From the NCBI GenBank assembly GCA_031216915.1, contig CM062296.1, positions 663,029,838-663,093,837 on the forward strand: a DNA stretch of 64,000 nucleotides, read 5' to 3'. This stretch comes from Pictodentalium vernedei. Its lineage: Eukaryota; Mollusca; Scaphopoda; Dentaliida; Dentaliidae. The notes beneath the pieces are model-generated. The model was not told the DNA's origin. It made no database searches and saw nothing but the letters and a program-made list of their open reading frames with translations. A program made the translations under genes and the position numbers. Below are positions 34,539 through 45,174 of this stretch, one piece after another (within the stretch, counting starts at the first letter, position 1; every line of letters starts with the position of its first letter).

Positions 34539-34802
34539 ATATCTACAAAGTGTATCGCAGTCGAGCTCTTGTTTCTAAGGTCATATCTCGACGTGTCGAC
34601 ACATCGCCTTAGAAATAAGAGCTAGACTCTAATGCAACATTTTGAACATAAACATAATTTTACAATTCCCAGGTGTAGTGTCAATAACTTGATTAACTGG
34701 TGCTTTAGTTCCAAGATTTCATTTTCATAAAAACGCCGGTCGTTTCGGCTGCCTTGAACTTTCTCGATCCCCGGATAAATTTAATGAGCGCGTTGCGTTT
34801 GT
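34539..34802. other. Short unannotated stretch
   Basis: Contains an imperfect inverted pair, CGAGCTCTTGTTTCTAAGG and CCTTAGAAATAAGAGCTAG (34562-34626). No gene recognised. Confidence 0.45.
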
Positions 34803-35973
34803 TTAAAGCCCTTGTCACACTCTGCTGCGATCAGACAGGCGCTTGCATTGCGCTGAAAAATTATCAAAATATGAATAACACGCAGGAAAAGCGAGGAAAA
34901 CTGCCCAAAATTGTCAAACTTTTAAACCAAGGTAGCTCTTAGTATGCACCTATCCCGCTTATCACGTTTTCGTTGCGCTCTTAGTACGACCCATTGAGTT
35001 CCTACTTTGTCAAGTCTCACTCTCCCACGCGTCCTCACTGCGCTTCATCAACGCTGTAAACGTTCTTAGCGCGCCCAAGTCGGTGTCATTGCGTTGCTAG
35101 TACGTTCTCAATACGTTTGCAAAACGTTCTCTGCGTGGGCGCGGAGAGTGTAAATAGAGCCTCCTGCATGCTCCAGTCATCAGTCTGTTTTCGGCTCTGA
35201 ACATCGCATCGAACAACGTAGTCTAAATGGTAAAAGGCGAAAGCAATGCTCCAGCACCCAAGGACAGTGGGAGGTGAAGTGAAAGGCAGTATCCTCCACC
35301 ACCACCGTCCCCTACGCCCAGTGCTACGCCCATTGCTGTTGCTGATGGTGTATTTATACCATTTGTGTGTGTGGGTGAGAAGATTGCATTTCAAAGTGGA
35401 ATCGTACTGTAAACCTGCTGCAAACGTCGGAAGAACGCCATTTGTCACGCTTGGGCGTATAACGAGCGCCATAATCGCAGTGGCAGCACCGTGTGGACGT
35501 TTTATGAGCGGGAACCAGTCCATAATGCCTCGTGACAGCGCAGTAAGATCGCAATAAGGTCGGGAGAGAGACGTAGTGAGCGTAATAAGGACGGGAGAGG
35601 CACGGAGTGAGAGTCTGATTAAGCTTACTGCAGTCGCAGAGGACAAGATTGATTTCTTGCTGCGACCGCTAGTAGTTTGTATGCATCCTTGCTACGTCAA
35701 CGGGACGCTCACGTCGCTTGCTTTGCGCTGCCACGGCGACAGTACTGAGTCATTGCAGCGCCCTGGTCAGAACGCCGACCTTTGCACTTGTTTTGTGCAC
35801 GCACAAAACAAGCGCAGCGCACTAGCGCTCACGGGCGACCATGGAGACTCTCCCCCGTTCTAGCCAGTGTCCATTGCGTCACCAATCGGTTCTTGGAGAC
35901 CTTAATGCGTTTAGCTTGGCGCTTTGATAATTTTTCACCGGCCTGGTCGCAACGGAATGTGACAGGGGCTTAA
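34803..35973. mobile_element. CpG-rich TTAA-bounded non-autonomous element (tentative)
   Basis: TTAA (34803-34806) then AGCCCTTGTCACACTC at the left; GTGACAGGGGC then TTAA (35970-35973) at the right. The inverted similarity extends inward for about 55 bp, including GAAAAATTATCAAA on both sides. The interior is much richer in CpG than its surroundings. A 186-codon open frame (35646-35086, minus) and overlapping plus-strand frames show no transposase motif and appear to be by-products of high GC content. The superfamily is uncertain. Confidence 0.6.
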
Positions 35974-37544
35974 CATTTAGAAAAGTCTGTGCACTGTAAA
36001 CGGCATGTTGTTTTAATTCGAATGCTTCCTAGAAGGGGGGGTGGAGGAGGGGGGGGGGGTCGAAAAAAAATTTGCAGTACACGATGCCAGGGTGGGTGGG
36101 TGGTCAAACTGCTCAAAAACACATTTTTCCAACCCCTTGCCATTTTTGTACTGGTGGCATTTTATGCCAAACTAAACACTTTAAAATGATTCAGATTAAT
36201 ATACGCACATTATAGCTCTATCGGGTGGTTGTATTGATAGGTATGTTGAGCTATCTGGCCCACAAGTGCTGATGTTTTGAACCAGCAATCTGTTCGGCCT
36301 TGAGTGTCTCGATTTATATAATTGGATATCCTATTTGTGTATTTAAACATTTCTTATAATCACAGATAATCAAAGGCCTTTTAGGTTGCTCGTGGCTCTT
36401 AAGAAATGAAGACTTTAAGTATATGTACATTATTTTAACATACATCAAGAATCAAGATAGAACTAACAGTAAAACAAATGGTTCATATAACAACTGCACC
36501 AACCGGTGTTAAAATAAAAAAATAAAATTGACAAAAAATTAAACCAAAGCTCTCATGCCCCATTTGGATAAAATAGTCACAATTGAAAGGGCTTACGCCG
36601 GTTCATGTGTCAAAAAATGGGTTTCTATAAAAACCAATCGCATGACATTCCCTGTGTCAAAATACCTCTTCAAAAATGCGGGATCATATGAGAAATGCCC
36701 AGAAACACTAGAAAATGGCACTCGACAACACGCAAAAGACTATTTGAGCTTATTTGTGTGGTAAACAGGCTTTGCTTTATGTCACTTCAGCAACTTGGCT
36801 ATACCATGACATGCCAGTTTTAATGCCGGAACAAATACCTAGCATGTGGTTAGTTTACTGGAAAAATCAGGAATAATGCCTAATAATATAGGATATTACC
36901 AGCTTAATACATCACAATTTATGTATTATATTTAGAAAAAAATGGATATATGATGCTGAGAGGGGTGGGTGTCCAAAAATTGTTGGAATTTTTTTTTTTT
37001 TTTTGCAGGATATGGGGTGGATGTTCAAAATGACCGGAAAAAATATGCGGAAAATAAGAAAAAATGTTGCGATTTAGGAGTGGGTGGGTGTCCGGGAAGG
37101 TCGAATGCAAAAAAAACGGCATCGTGTACTGCAATTTTTTTACGCCCCACCCCCGAAGCTTCCAACGATTCAGACACAGACACATAAATGTAATGTGGTT
37201 TAATAATGTAATAATTTTACTTTTGAGACGAATTTTTCCCTTTTCGTGACTTCCTTTATAGAAACGTAAGCGGACTCTCCCACTGCTTTTCAAAAGCGTG
37301 TAATGTCATACAAATTGTAACGTAAACAAATCCTAACTAAGTACGCGCTTGTACCATGCAGCTGCAAGATACAGATTTTGTATCAGAGGTTTTAAAACGC
37401 CACATGCAAGCTTTGTATAAATTATACACAGTCAATCAAAATCTGACAGTCCGAGTTTTCTCCCTTTATTCATTTCTCTTTTAAAAGCCGACAGATGATA
37501 ACCGCTTCAGGTTAAACCAGTAAGAATTCTATTATTTGTTTGTG
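35974..37544. other. Intergenic, no gene recognised
   Basis: A G-rich run lies at about 36035-36060 and poly-T at 36991-37005. Two similar phrases (GAGGGGTGGGTGTCC near 36960 and GAGTGGGTGGGTGTCC near 37078) suggest an old local duplication. No gene supported. Confidence 0.4.
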
Positions 37545-37800
37545 CTTAAGGTCTCTTAAGGTCACTTAAGGTCAAAGCATCTTTAGCTATATCATTACCG
37601 TAGCATAAGTATGAAGTCAAGTGTAGCCAATTGTTTATACCTATGCTGCCAACTTTACAGGACTTCCACCCCAGGCGTGGTTCCGGGCCCAATTTTATCA
37701 GTAAAGCAGAACTTATTTACCGCAGTAAACAGACACTGCTCAACCTCCCTGGGTTCCCACTGGGGGCGTTGCAAGTTCAGTGTCTAAAACAATTGTCGGC
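37545..37800 (-). repeat. Interspersed repeat (family E), copy 1
   Basis: Carries GCCAATTGTTTATACCTATG, GGACTTCCACCCCAGG, TTTTATCAGTAAAGCAGAAC and CCCTGGGTTCCCACTGGGG in the family order. Drawn on the minus strand because in better copies the AATAAATA tail lies at the left edge. Confidence 0.65.
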
Positions 37801-37838
37801 AAGGTGCATTCGTTATAAAATTTATTATTGACCCAATA

Positions 37839-38192
37839 CGCGGTGGCTCAGTGGTAGACTGTTGGACTTCTATGCTAGAGTTCCCGAGTTCGATCCCCGT
37901 CCGGGACGACCCGCGTTGTGTCCTTGGGCAAGGCACTTTATCCCGGTTGCCTACATGGGGACACGATGACGCCGTGTACTACGGCGTACTGCACGTCGAT
38001 GGTGCACGACTTCAACCGCTGTAACCCTGCTTGAGCGGAGCTTGAACAGAGTTAGAATGTTGAGGAGCGGACAGTTGCTCGTCGATCCTCGGTGGTTCTC
38101 TCAGGGTATTCCGGCTTCCTCTACCCGTAAAACTGTCAAGGTCACGATTAGCCATTGTGCATAAGTATGTGACCTTAAACACCAATAAATAA
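37839..38192 (+). mobile_element. tRNA-headed SINE, tail type 1, perfect target duplication
   Basis: Head CGCGGTGGCTCAGTGGTAG (box A type) and GAGTTCGATCCCCG (box B type), then the full body and the GTGACCTTAAACACC-AATAAATA tail. The duplication ATTGACCCAATA is perfect (37827-37838 and 38193-38204). Nearly identical in head and body to 13685-14045, so both belong to one young subfamily. Confidence 0.93.
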
Positions 38193-38250
38193 ATTGACCC
38201 AATATCCGACACGATATGGTCCTGCGTGTTGAAAGTGCCATTAACCTCAA

Positions 38251-38566
38251 TATTTATTTATTTATTTATTTATTTATTGGGTTTAACGACACTTTCGACA
38301 GTCGGGACTCGGGGTCACCTCGTGTCGGGCAGTTTTACGGGTGGGTGAAGCCGGAGTACCTGGAGAGAACCACCGAGCAACGGCGAGCAGCTGCCAGACT
38401 CACTAACGTACTAACTCCACACAAGCAAGGTTAGCATTGGTTGAAGACACGTGCACCATCGACGTGCAGTGGTCCTCAGTATACAGTGCCACCGTGCTCC
38501 CACGTGGGCAATCGGGATTAAGCGCCTTGCCCAATGACACAACGCGGTTGCCACTGGCGGGGATCG
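38251..38566 (-). mobile_element. SINE, tail type 2, truncated tRNA-like head
   Basis: (TATT)n tail, then GACACTTTCGACAGTCGGG, the body (AGTTTTACGGGTGGGTGAAG to AGCGCCTTGCCCAATGACAC) and a head remnant (GCGGGGATCG, complement of a box B-type CGATCCCCGC). Flanks CATTAACCTCAA (38239-38250) and CATTAACCCCAA (38567-38578) match at 11 of 12. Confidence 0.85.
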
Positions 38567-38578
38567 CATTAACCCCAA

Positions 38579-38935
38579 CAAACAAACAATCAGTAACCTA
38601 ATACAGTATATGCGGCGTCTGTAAATTTCATATAGAATCAACTGGCACTTTAGGTACTAACAAACAGGGGGTGCTGGATCGGGCGATGGATGGTCGTTGT
38701 TGTGACGGGCCGGCAATTTAAATTCCAGGGTCTTTCTGAGATGATTCTGATGTGGGGTTCTCACAGGGTGCTCCGAAAAATTAACGGAGGAATTTCCAAA
38801 TAACATAACATATGGTGTAAGGGAAGTAACTTCATCCATAATTTAGGAAGTACCAGATATTTACGGCCATCACACAATGTGTGCGATTCGAATGACACAA
38901 TTCAAACCATGCGAAGGGATATTGGTAAACATTTA
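38579..38935. other. Intergenic, no gene recognised
   Basis: No supported feature. Confidence 0.4.
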
Positions 38936-40453
38936 TATGCTCGCCCAAAAAAGAAAGTGTGCATTGCAGAAATTGATCAAACTCCAAACAAATAATTTCG
39001 TAGGTGTAAAGAGTGTTAACCTGTTCATGAATAAGTTATATTGAAACAGCTTTCCCCGTTAAAATTGCATTAACGTTAAATGACGCGCTGCACGTTTGTG
39101 AAAAGGCGTGTTTTGCACGTGGAGAGTCTGAAAATTCATGCAGCAGTGTGAATCCTTGGGTATTTAAACACAAAAGTGAGGCCTTCCTATCGTTCACATT
39201 CAAACTTGCGCTGCTGTTAAAACGACTCCACATTAGCATGCCAAGATTGACAATGAATCAACGTCTCCTTGCCCTGGGTATGATTAGAGCTGGCAAAACA
39301 CACTGAGAGGTTGCCCAGCATTTGAACTGCCACCGTAACACTGTAGACAGGCTAGTCCATCGACATGCACAACATGATGACGTTCGAGACCGACCCCGCT
39401 CCGGGAGACCCCGAGTTACCACCCCTGCACAAGATCGGTATATCCGTGTCGTCCATCTCCGGAACCGGCAACAAACGGCAACGACGACAGCCAGGAACAT
39501 CCCTAACCTGAGACGGTTACATCCTCAAACAGTAATCAACCGGCTGAGAGAATACGGCTTACGTCCTCGAAGACCTGCAATTCGTCCGATTTTGACGTTA
39601 CGTCATCGTCGTGCTCGTCTGCAGTGGTGGAGACAACATCTCAGGCATCCCTAACACTGGTGGCGACGTGTTTTATTCACAGATGAATGTCGTTTCCATC
39701 TTTCATCATCAGATGGCGCTAGAGAGTGTACAGACGTCGAAACGAACGCTACGCACATCCATGTGTCGTGGAGCGAAACCGTTATGGGGGAGGGTCTCTC
39801 ATGGTGTGGGGTTGAATCACTGCCCGCAACAGAACTGAGCTGGTCATTATTGATGGCAATCGCAATGCAGCCAGATATCGTGATGAAGTGCTTACACCTG
39901 TTGTTGTCCCATTTCTGCAACGTCACGGGCCCGGCGTCATTCTACAGCAGGACAACGCCCGACCCCGCGCAGTTCGTGTTGTTCAACAGTATCTGCAGCA
40001 ACAACAAGTGGATGTCTTCCCTGGCCCGCAAATTCACCCGATATCTCACCCATTGAGCACGTATGGGACGAAATGAAACGTCAGCTACGCCGGCTTCCCC
40101 ATGCACCGTCAATGCGTGTGGAACTCCAAAGACAGCTTATCAGAATATGGAACAACATCCCACAACACTTCCATGCTAACTTGTTCGCTTCCATGAGGCG
40201 TAGATGCACAGCAGTAGTCGATGCAGACGGAGGTCATACCAGATATTGAGTGTGTGACTTTTGTGTTTGACCCTTAGTGTCTTTGACTCTCCATGGCACC
40301 AAGAGTATTCGTCGTAGCTAATGAAATTTCTCGTGTTGATCACAAATTGATTCATCTGTGATTGAATAAAATTTCCATGAATGAAAATGATATATATCTT
40401 TTTTTTAGTGCTATTTTTTAGCATGCACACTTTCTTTTTTTGGGAGAGTATAT
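38936..40453 (+). mobile_element. Tc1-like DNA transposon, decayed, second lineage
   Basis: Inverted ends of about 35 bp: the left reads TATGCTCGCCCAAAAAAG and GAAAGTGTGCATTGC; the right (complement) reads TATACTCTCCCAAAAAAAG and GAAAGTGTGCATGC. Both begin at TA, consistent with TA target duplication. The 1.52-kb length is normal for Tc1. The transposase is heavily disrupted (39253-40250). It differs clearly from the copy at 7097 in protein and termini. Confidence 0.85.
39253..40250 (+). pseudogene. Tc1-like DDE transposase pseudogene
   Basis: Translation from ATG at 39253 gives an N-terminal helix-turn-helix (NCHRNTVDRLVHRH), then SGRPRV, the typical Tc1 linker. The catalytic residues are D in LFTDECRF (about 39670), D in LQQDNARPR (about 39950) and E in SPIEHVWDEM (about 40050, a different frame). 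There is a stop at 39304-39306, a second in-frame TAA near 39652, a frameshift at about 39700-39729, a TGA in the VWGGI-equivalent motif near 39813, and another frameshift near 40020. The C-terminus ends TGA at about 40248. Length without lesions would be about 330 residues, usual for the family. It cannot encode an active enzyme. Confidence 0.9.
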
Positions 40454-40496
40454 ATAAACCACCTTGCATAGTAAACACAGTGTGATATCATTATTC

Positions 40497-40735
40497 ATTT
40501 ATTATTTATTAAATTTGTTGGTGTTTAAGTTCACGTTCAGCATAGTTGGCTAACTCATGACCGCAACAAAGGTATGGAGTCAAGTTTAGCCAATCGTTTA
40601 CACTTACGCTAACCACGTTAGTGGACTTCCACCCCAGGAGTTGGTTAAAGCAGAACTTGCTTACAATAGTAAAGAAGCCCAGATCAACTTTGTACGGTTT
40701 TCACGAGGAGTGTGATATCAGTAAGACAGTAACTT
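40497..40735 (-). repeat. Interspersed repeat (family E), copy 2
   Basis: TTGGTGTTTAAGTTCACGTT, GGACTTCCACCCCAGGAG and GCAGAACTTGCTTACA in family order, with ATTTATTATTTATT at the tail side. Degenerate. Confidence 0.6.
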
Positions 40736-40852
40736 GTGGCTTGCCGTGAAATAAAGGCAAACACTGATTACCCTGCACTTAACCCTCTGCAATTAACCCA
40801 CACAGTCTACTGCTGCATTAAATTTGACTATCCGTTAAATACACCCTATTCT

Positions 40853-40952
40853 NNNNNNNNNNNNNNNNNNNNNNNNNNNNNNNNNNNNNNNNNNNNNNNN
40901 NNNNNNNNNNNNNNNNNNNNNNNNNNNNNNNNNNNNNNNNNNNNNNNNNNNN
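40853..40952. other. Assembly gap, 100 N
   Basis: Exactly 100 N, the conventional placeholder for a gap of unknown size. Any reading frame drawn across it is meaningless. Confidence 1.
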
Positions 40953-41110
40953 CTGTAACTTTGCTCACAAGGGTGAGGTTTCGTGGGGACCAATTATAAA
41001 GTAAACCTTTCACCTTTTCTAAGTTTTCTATAAAGTTTCTTTCAAAATAGTTACTTCTTGCAAGTTGTAAGTTAATTCCTAAGATAGTGAGTCCATCAGT
41101 GTGAAGAGTT

Positions 41111-41352
41111 TTAACCCTTTACCTAACATGAAAAGCAGACGACACTTGCAAAAAAAATTCTTGAATAACTAATTTTTTTCATTTTTTGTCTCAAAAACAT
41201 AGGTTATGACTCCTCGTTGGAACGAGCTCGTTCCAACGAGGGGTCATAACCTATGTTTTTGAGACAAAAAATGAAAATATTTTGAAAATTAATTGGCGAT
41301 TATTGAGAATAGCGCTGGCCGGTTTTGACCGTTACGTTGGGTAAAGGGTTAA
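41111..41352 (-). mobile_element. Palindromic TTAA MITE (family A), complete, inverted orientation
   Basis: TTAA-CCCTTTACC at 41111 and GGTAAAGGG-TTAA ending at 41352. Order is reversed relative to 1529: the GCAGACGACACTTGC side is on the left and the GGCCGGTTTTGACCGTTACG side on the right. The central inverted repeat has a shorter loop (GAACGAGCTCGTTC). Confidence 0.88.
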
Positions 41353-41627
41353 CTCCTTGCATGATGCCTTGTTGGCGCCAGAAATCTCGTCACAAATATT
41401 GATAAAACTTAGGCTCTTTCAAGCCAATAATCCCCTGCAGACTGAATCATCAATTTTAACCAATTTTTTCTTGAGTAATATTTTTTTATAAATTTTTCAT
41501 CAAACCCAGACATGGCTGCTTTGACTGGGTTTGAAAAATTGTTTTAAAAAATTCATCAGGTTCAGTTTATTTCTTCATTTATCTATTAATTTGTGTTCAA
41601 CTCTCTGCACTCTGGTGTTAAAACAAA
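41353..41627. other. Short unannotated stretch with a fold-back
   Basis: TTTTTCATCAAACCCAGACATGG and the later TGACTGGGTTTGAAAAATTG (41493-41543) are inverted, giving a small hairpin. No gene recognised. Confidence 0.4.
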
Positions 41628-41745
41628 CATTTCAAGCTGCAATTTTCTTATGTAATGTTCGTATGAAGTTGACCAATTCAATCTTGTTTGACGGGGGTCA
41701 TTAGGCCCTTTTAAGCAATTTGAATTGCTTCAAAGTTTGGTATTT
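41628..41745. mobile_element. Palindromic MITE (family D), copy 2, degraded
   Basis: Starts CATTTCAAGCTGCAATTTTC and contains CAATCTTGTTTGACGGGG followed by an inner AAGCAATTTGAATTGCTT palindrome. The right terminus is lost. Confidence 0.5.
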
Positions 41746-41764
41746 TGACAGCAGAGTACAGGGT

Positions 41765-41910
41765 GTTGCAGCATCTATGGCTGACCACAACACATATATA
41801 AAGTCGAGTCACACCAATTGTTTATACCTTTGGTGCAAACTGTGGACTTCAAACTCGGGATTGATTATGGAGTCCTATTTACCAGTAAAATATAACTTGT
41901 TTACTCAGGT
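41765..41910 (-). repeat. Interspersed repeat (family E), copy 3, partial
   Basis: CACCAATTGTTTATACCTTT, GTGGACTTCAAACTCGGG, TATTTACCAGTAAAATATAA and CTTGTTTACTCAGG, in family order. Confidence 0.55.
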
Positions 41911-42028
41911 TTCATATAGGAATGGAAAGATCAAATTCAAGGACATTTGACAGCTTTTCAAGAACACACATTTTGCACTGTAAAGGAGTATGCCAGAAAC
42001 TTACATTCCTGTAAGGTTGTCTCTTCAT

Positions 42029-42237
42029 CCTTATGGGTTCAAATTAATTTTTCAAGTAGCTACTACCTTATATGTTTATACAGTTGTACATGTAGGTGAC
42101 TTGGCAGTTGTTCCACATCATTGTTGGCTACAGGCAGCCAACAATGATGTGGAACAACTGCCAAGTCACCTACATGTACAACTGTATAAACACACAAGGT
42201 AGTAGCTACTTGAAAAATTAATTTGAAGCCTTAAGGA
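42029..42237. repeat. 209-bp near-perfect palindrome (fold-back)
   Basis: Two arms of about 100 bp meet at TTGGCTACAGGCAGCCAA near 42130. The inner 45 bp of each arm (from GTACATGTAGGTGACTTGGC inward) is perfectly complementary. Outer mismatches are few (CCTTATGGGTTC against GAAGCCTTAAGG). No target duplication was identified. The fidelity implies a recent origin or ongoing gene conversion between arms. Confidence 0.9.
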
Positions 42238-42614
42238 TTAAGAAACAACAGGCAGCCAACAACGATGTAAAACCAGTGCCAGGATAAATTCAGCCTACAC
42301 GGACACATCAAGGATGATTTGGGGCTACATAGGAAACTAAGGGGTAAATTCACAGGAAATTCAAGTGTTTTTCAAGGCTGATGGTAAGTTTTTAAGTACT
42401 TTTCAAGGCCAAAAAGGGATTCAAGGACTTTTCAATACAAAAGGGAAATACAAGGACTTTCAAGGCTCTGTGTGTCAGTGTGTGAACCCTGTTATCACAG
42501 TAAACAAGCATTGCTCTGCTTCCTTTGAATACTGATCAGTATCAACAGGTCAAGAGTTGAACTAGAGGTACTGTGAGCAAACTCAAAGTGATACAACCCC
42601 CCCCCCCCCCCCCA
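42238..42614. other. Intergenic, poly-C tract
   Basis: Short imperfect repeats of TTTTCAAGGCC-type and a poly-C run at 42597-42613. No gene recognised. Confidence 0.4.
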
Positions 42615-42997
42615 CGCCTGAAATGTATAAGTTAGATTATCTCCCCTTGGAAATAGCAGAACGGAATTATATTGCTTCATGCACATCTTCATATGGAGTT
42701 CTTCCATTGTGTAAAGTTTCATGAAAATTCTTCAAACGGTTTAGGAGGAGTTGCACTTACAAGGATGGACAGACAGTGTAAGTTGGATTATCTCCCCTTG
42801 GAAATGTCCGAACGGAATTATATTGCTTCATGCACATCTTCATATGGAGTTCTTCCATTGTGTAAAGTTTGATGAAAATTCTTCAAACGGTTTAGGAGGA
42901 GTTGCGCTTACAAGGATGGACAGACAGACGGACAGACAGACGGACGAACAGGGTGATTCCTATATACCCCCACAAACTTTGTTTGCGGGGGGTATAA
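42615..42997 (-). mobile_element. Helitron-like 5' end with two tandem units, reversed
   Basis: Read on the minus strand it starts with a hairpin (TACCCCCCGCAAACAAAG and GTTTGTGGGGGTATA), then GTCCGTCTGTCTGTCCGTC, then two tandem copies of a 151-bp unit (unit starts 151 bp apart at about 42631 and 42782). The layout (CCCCGC hairpin, GTCCGTCC run, units of about 150 bp) matches the Helitron-like element at 10930. The other end is missing, so this is a truncated relative. Confidence 0.55.
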
Positions 42998-43662
42998 CAA
43001 TGAGAATACTGTATTATCAGGGCACCCTGATTCAGGGAGGAGAGGGCAAGGTACAACCACCCATGGAAAACAAATAATAAAAATAAACTAATGTGTAATA
43101 CAATAAAACTATCTCTTTATTATTATTTTCAAAGAGGGCAGAAACAATGAATTCTCATAACGTCACAGTTAAGTATCGTACATGGCTGGCAACTCAACAC
43201 TCCATTACAGACAAAATAAAAACTAATTAATCCAATTATATGAAGCCAACAAACAACATTTGCGCTATTATCTTCTGCAAGAGTGACCAGTCATTTGCAT
43301 AGTTTCACCAATTCTTAGCCATCCACAATCTTCACAAAACAGTATGAACAATTTTTCTTCTTTATTTTCAATAATAAATATTTTCTACAAAAAACATGTT
43401 CTCAGAGGGTAGGAATACAGTGAAGCCTCCTTAAATGCCTATCTTTTAATTGAATGACCCTGTTAATTATATATAATTTACAAACACCAAACCATTTACC
43501 ATATCTTCAGTACAAATTTAACCTGTTCAGAGCTTGTAGATTATAGAGTAAACTCCTGTTAACTTAATAAAAAATCTTATAATCTGTTGATGAGTTTCCC
43601 TGAAATGCCATCAATTTCCTACATTTATAGACATTTTTGGCCTCAATACTTCTAATAAAGCC
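42998..43662. other. AT-rich, no gene recognised
   Basis: Low GC content and no supported gene. Composition would fit a 3' untranslated region, but no linked coding exon is seen. Confidence 0.35.
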
Positions 43663-43731
43663 ATTTATTCTATTATATCTTGTTTGACAGAGCTCACTGA
43701 GCTCTGTCAAACAAGATATAATAGAGTAAAT
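43663..43731. mobile_element. Palindromic MITE core (family D), copy 3
   Basis: TTCTATTATATCTTGTTTGA and CAGAGCTCA face their complement with one mismatch (ATTTATTC against GAGTAAAT). Near-perfect hairpin. Confidence 0.7.
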
Positions 43732-43837
43732 GCTCAGTTTATAACATGAAGACAGGATAATAACACAATTCCTGTTAATTGTATATTCCTGTTGCATGAA
43801 TATTTTTCAATTAACAGGGTTTCACTGTGATAGAATT

Positions 43838-43896
43838 TTATTTATTGGTGTTTAAGGTCACATATTTCTGCACAATGGCAATGCAACATGGAGATA
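43838..43896 (-). repeat. Interspersed repeat (family E), copy 4, left part
   Basis: TTTATTGGTGTTTAAGGTCA then CAATGGCAATGCAACATGGA. The element is interrupted at 43897 by a SINE and resumes at 44266. Confidence 0.7.
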
Positions 43897-44265
43897 TTTA
43901 TATTTTTTTATTTATTTATTTATTGGTGTTTTAAGGTCACATATTTATGCACAATGGTTAATCATGACCGTGACAGTTTTACGGGTGGAGGAAGCCGGAG
44001 AGAACCACCGAGCAACGACGAGCAGCTGTCAGCTCCCCAACATCGTAACTCCGCACTGCAGCACAGGCAGGGTTAGATTGGTTGAAGACATGCGTACCAT
44101 CGACGTGCAGTACGCCTTAGTACACGGCGTCATCGTTCCCCCACGTGGGCAATGGAGATGAAGTGTCTTGCCCAAGGACACAACGCGGTTGCCGCAGGTG
44201 GGATTCGAACCGAGGAACTCTCGGCTTGCAGCTTGCACCTCTACCTACTGAGCCACCGCGCTCCC
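43897..44265 (-). mobile_element. tRNA-headed SINE, tail type 1, inserted in a family E repeat
   Basis: On the minus strand the head reads GCGCGGTGGCTCAGTAGGTAG and GGTTCGAATCCCACC. It is followed by the body and the type 1 tail with (AATA)n. A 14-bp perfect duplication, GCAACATGGAGATA (43883-43896 and 44266-44279), interrupts the older family E repeat. Confidence 0.93.
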
Positions 44266-44405
44266 GCAACATGGAGATAAAGTCATGTTTAATCAATCAT
44301 TATACTCATGTTGCCCAATTTAGAGAACCTCCTTCCCAAGCAGTGGTCACTGGGTCCTATTTTACCAGTAAAACAGAGCTTGTTTACCACCATCAAGTAT
44401 TAGTG
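44266..44405 (-). repeat. Interspersed repeat (family E), copy 4, right part
   Basis: Continues from the duplicated GCAACATGGAGATA into GTTGCCCAATTTAGAG, CACTGGGTCCTATTTTACC and AGAGCTTGTTTACCACC. Confidence 0.7.
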
Positions 44406-44528
44406 CCAAAAGAATGTCAAGTCTGAGAGGTAAAGGTGGGATGATTTCAAATTTAATTTATGTTGTATGATCTTGTTGTAACCTGTAGTTTGTTTGCATA
44501 TTTCAAAAATGATGTATACCACCAGCAC

Positions 44529-44531
<3 letters not shown>

Positions 44532-44563
<32 letters not shown>

Positions 44564-44572
44564 ACACACACA
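44532..44572. repeat. Homopolymer of 41 C
   Basis: An uninterrupted run of 41 cytosines, the longest of many G/C runs in the window. The next bases are GACACACACACC. Confidence 0.95.
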
Positions 44573-45055
44573 CCAATAACCTAAAGGATCATTTATGTAA
44601 TTTCACCTCCAGACCTGAGTTTTAAACAAATTCAAGGGTTTTCCGAGGCTTTCTAAACTCTTTTTATGTTTTGAGAACTGGCCACCAGTTATTTACTGTT
44701 ATCTCTTTCTCTTGCTGAAACTTAGACAAATGGAAGCATGAGCACAAAAATTTTCCACATACTTGACGATGATTTGACAAATGTTGTTGATGACATCAAA
44801 ATTTCATGCAGGGAAAAAATAAAAACTTAAGCAAAGCAATCATCACAACTTCCAATATCACAATGGTTGTATTTACAATTCTTGGCCTTGGCCTTTAAAA
44901 AAAACTTCTTGTGTCCCCTGCAATTTTTCCTAAATTTTGTAATGAGGGAGGGTCACACCAGTCCTGAAAATAGTTGAAATTAGAAATTTAACTCCTTGTG
45001 CTATTATATGCAAAAACAATTTTTCCAGCAGTGAAAATTAATCATAATGCAACTG
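44573..45055. other. Intergenic, no gene recognised
   Basis: AT-rich; nothing supported. Confidence 0.4.
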
Positions 45056-45132
45056 AAAATTTAACCAACTATATCCTCTTTGACAGACCTCAATGAACTC
45101 TGTCAAACAAGATATGGCTGGTTAAATTTTTA
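45056..45132. mobile_element. Palindromic MITE core (family D), copy 4
   Basis: AAATTTAACCAACTATATC and its near complement GATATGGCTGGTTAAATTT enclose CTTTGACAGA and TCTGTCAAA. Several mismatches; older than copy 3. Confidence 0.6.
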
Positions 45133-45174
45133 GTTCTCCAAATGCATTAATAGTATCATTAAAGTGATGGTGGG

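Noticed and set aside
35086..35646. 186-codon minus-strand ORF and overlapping plus-strand ORFs
   Set aside because: They lie in a CpG-rich TTAA-bounded segment where stop codons are rare in all frames. No domain or motif.
37839..37915. tRNA gene
   Set aside because: A and B boxes are present, but the sequence runs straight into the SINE body and tail and is flanked by target duplications. The same applies to 13692, 20810, 24572 and 43897.
40736..40999. 87-codon ORF across the gap
   Set aside because: About a third of it is translated N; it joins unrelated sequence across an assembly gap.
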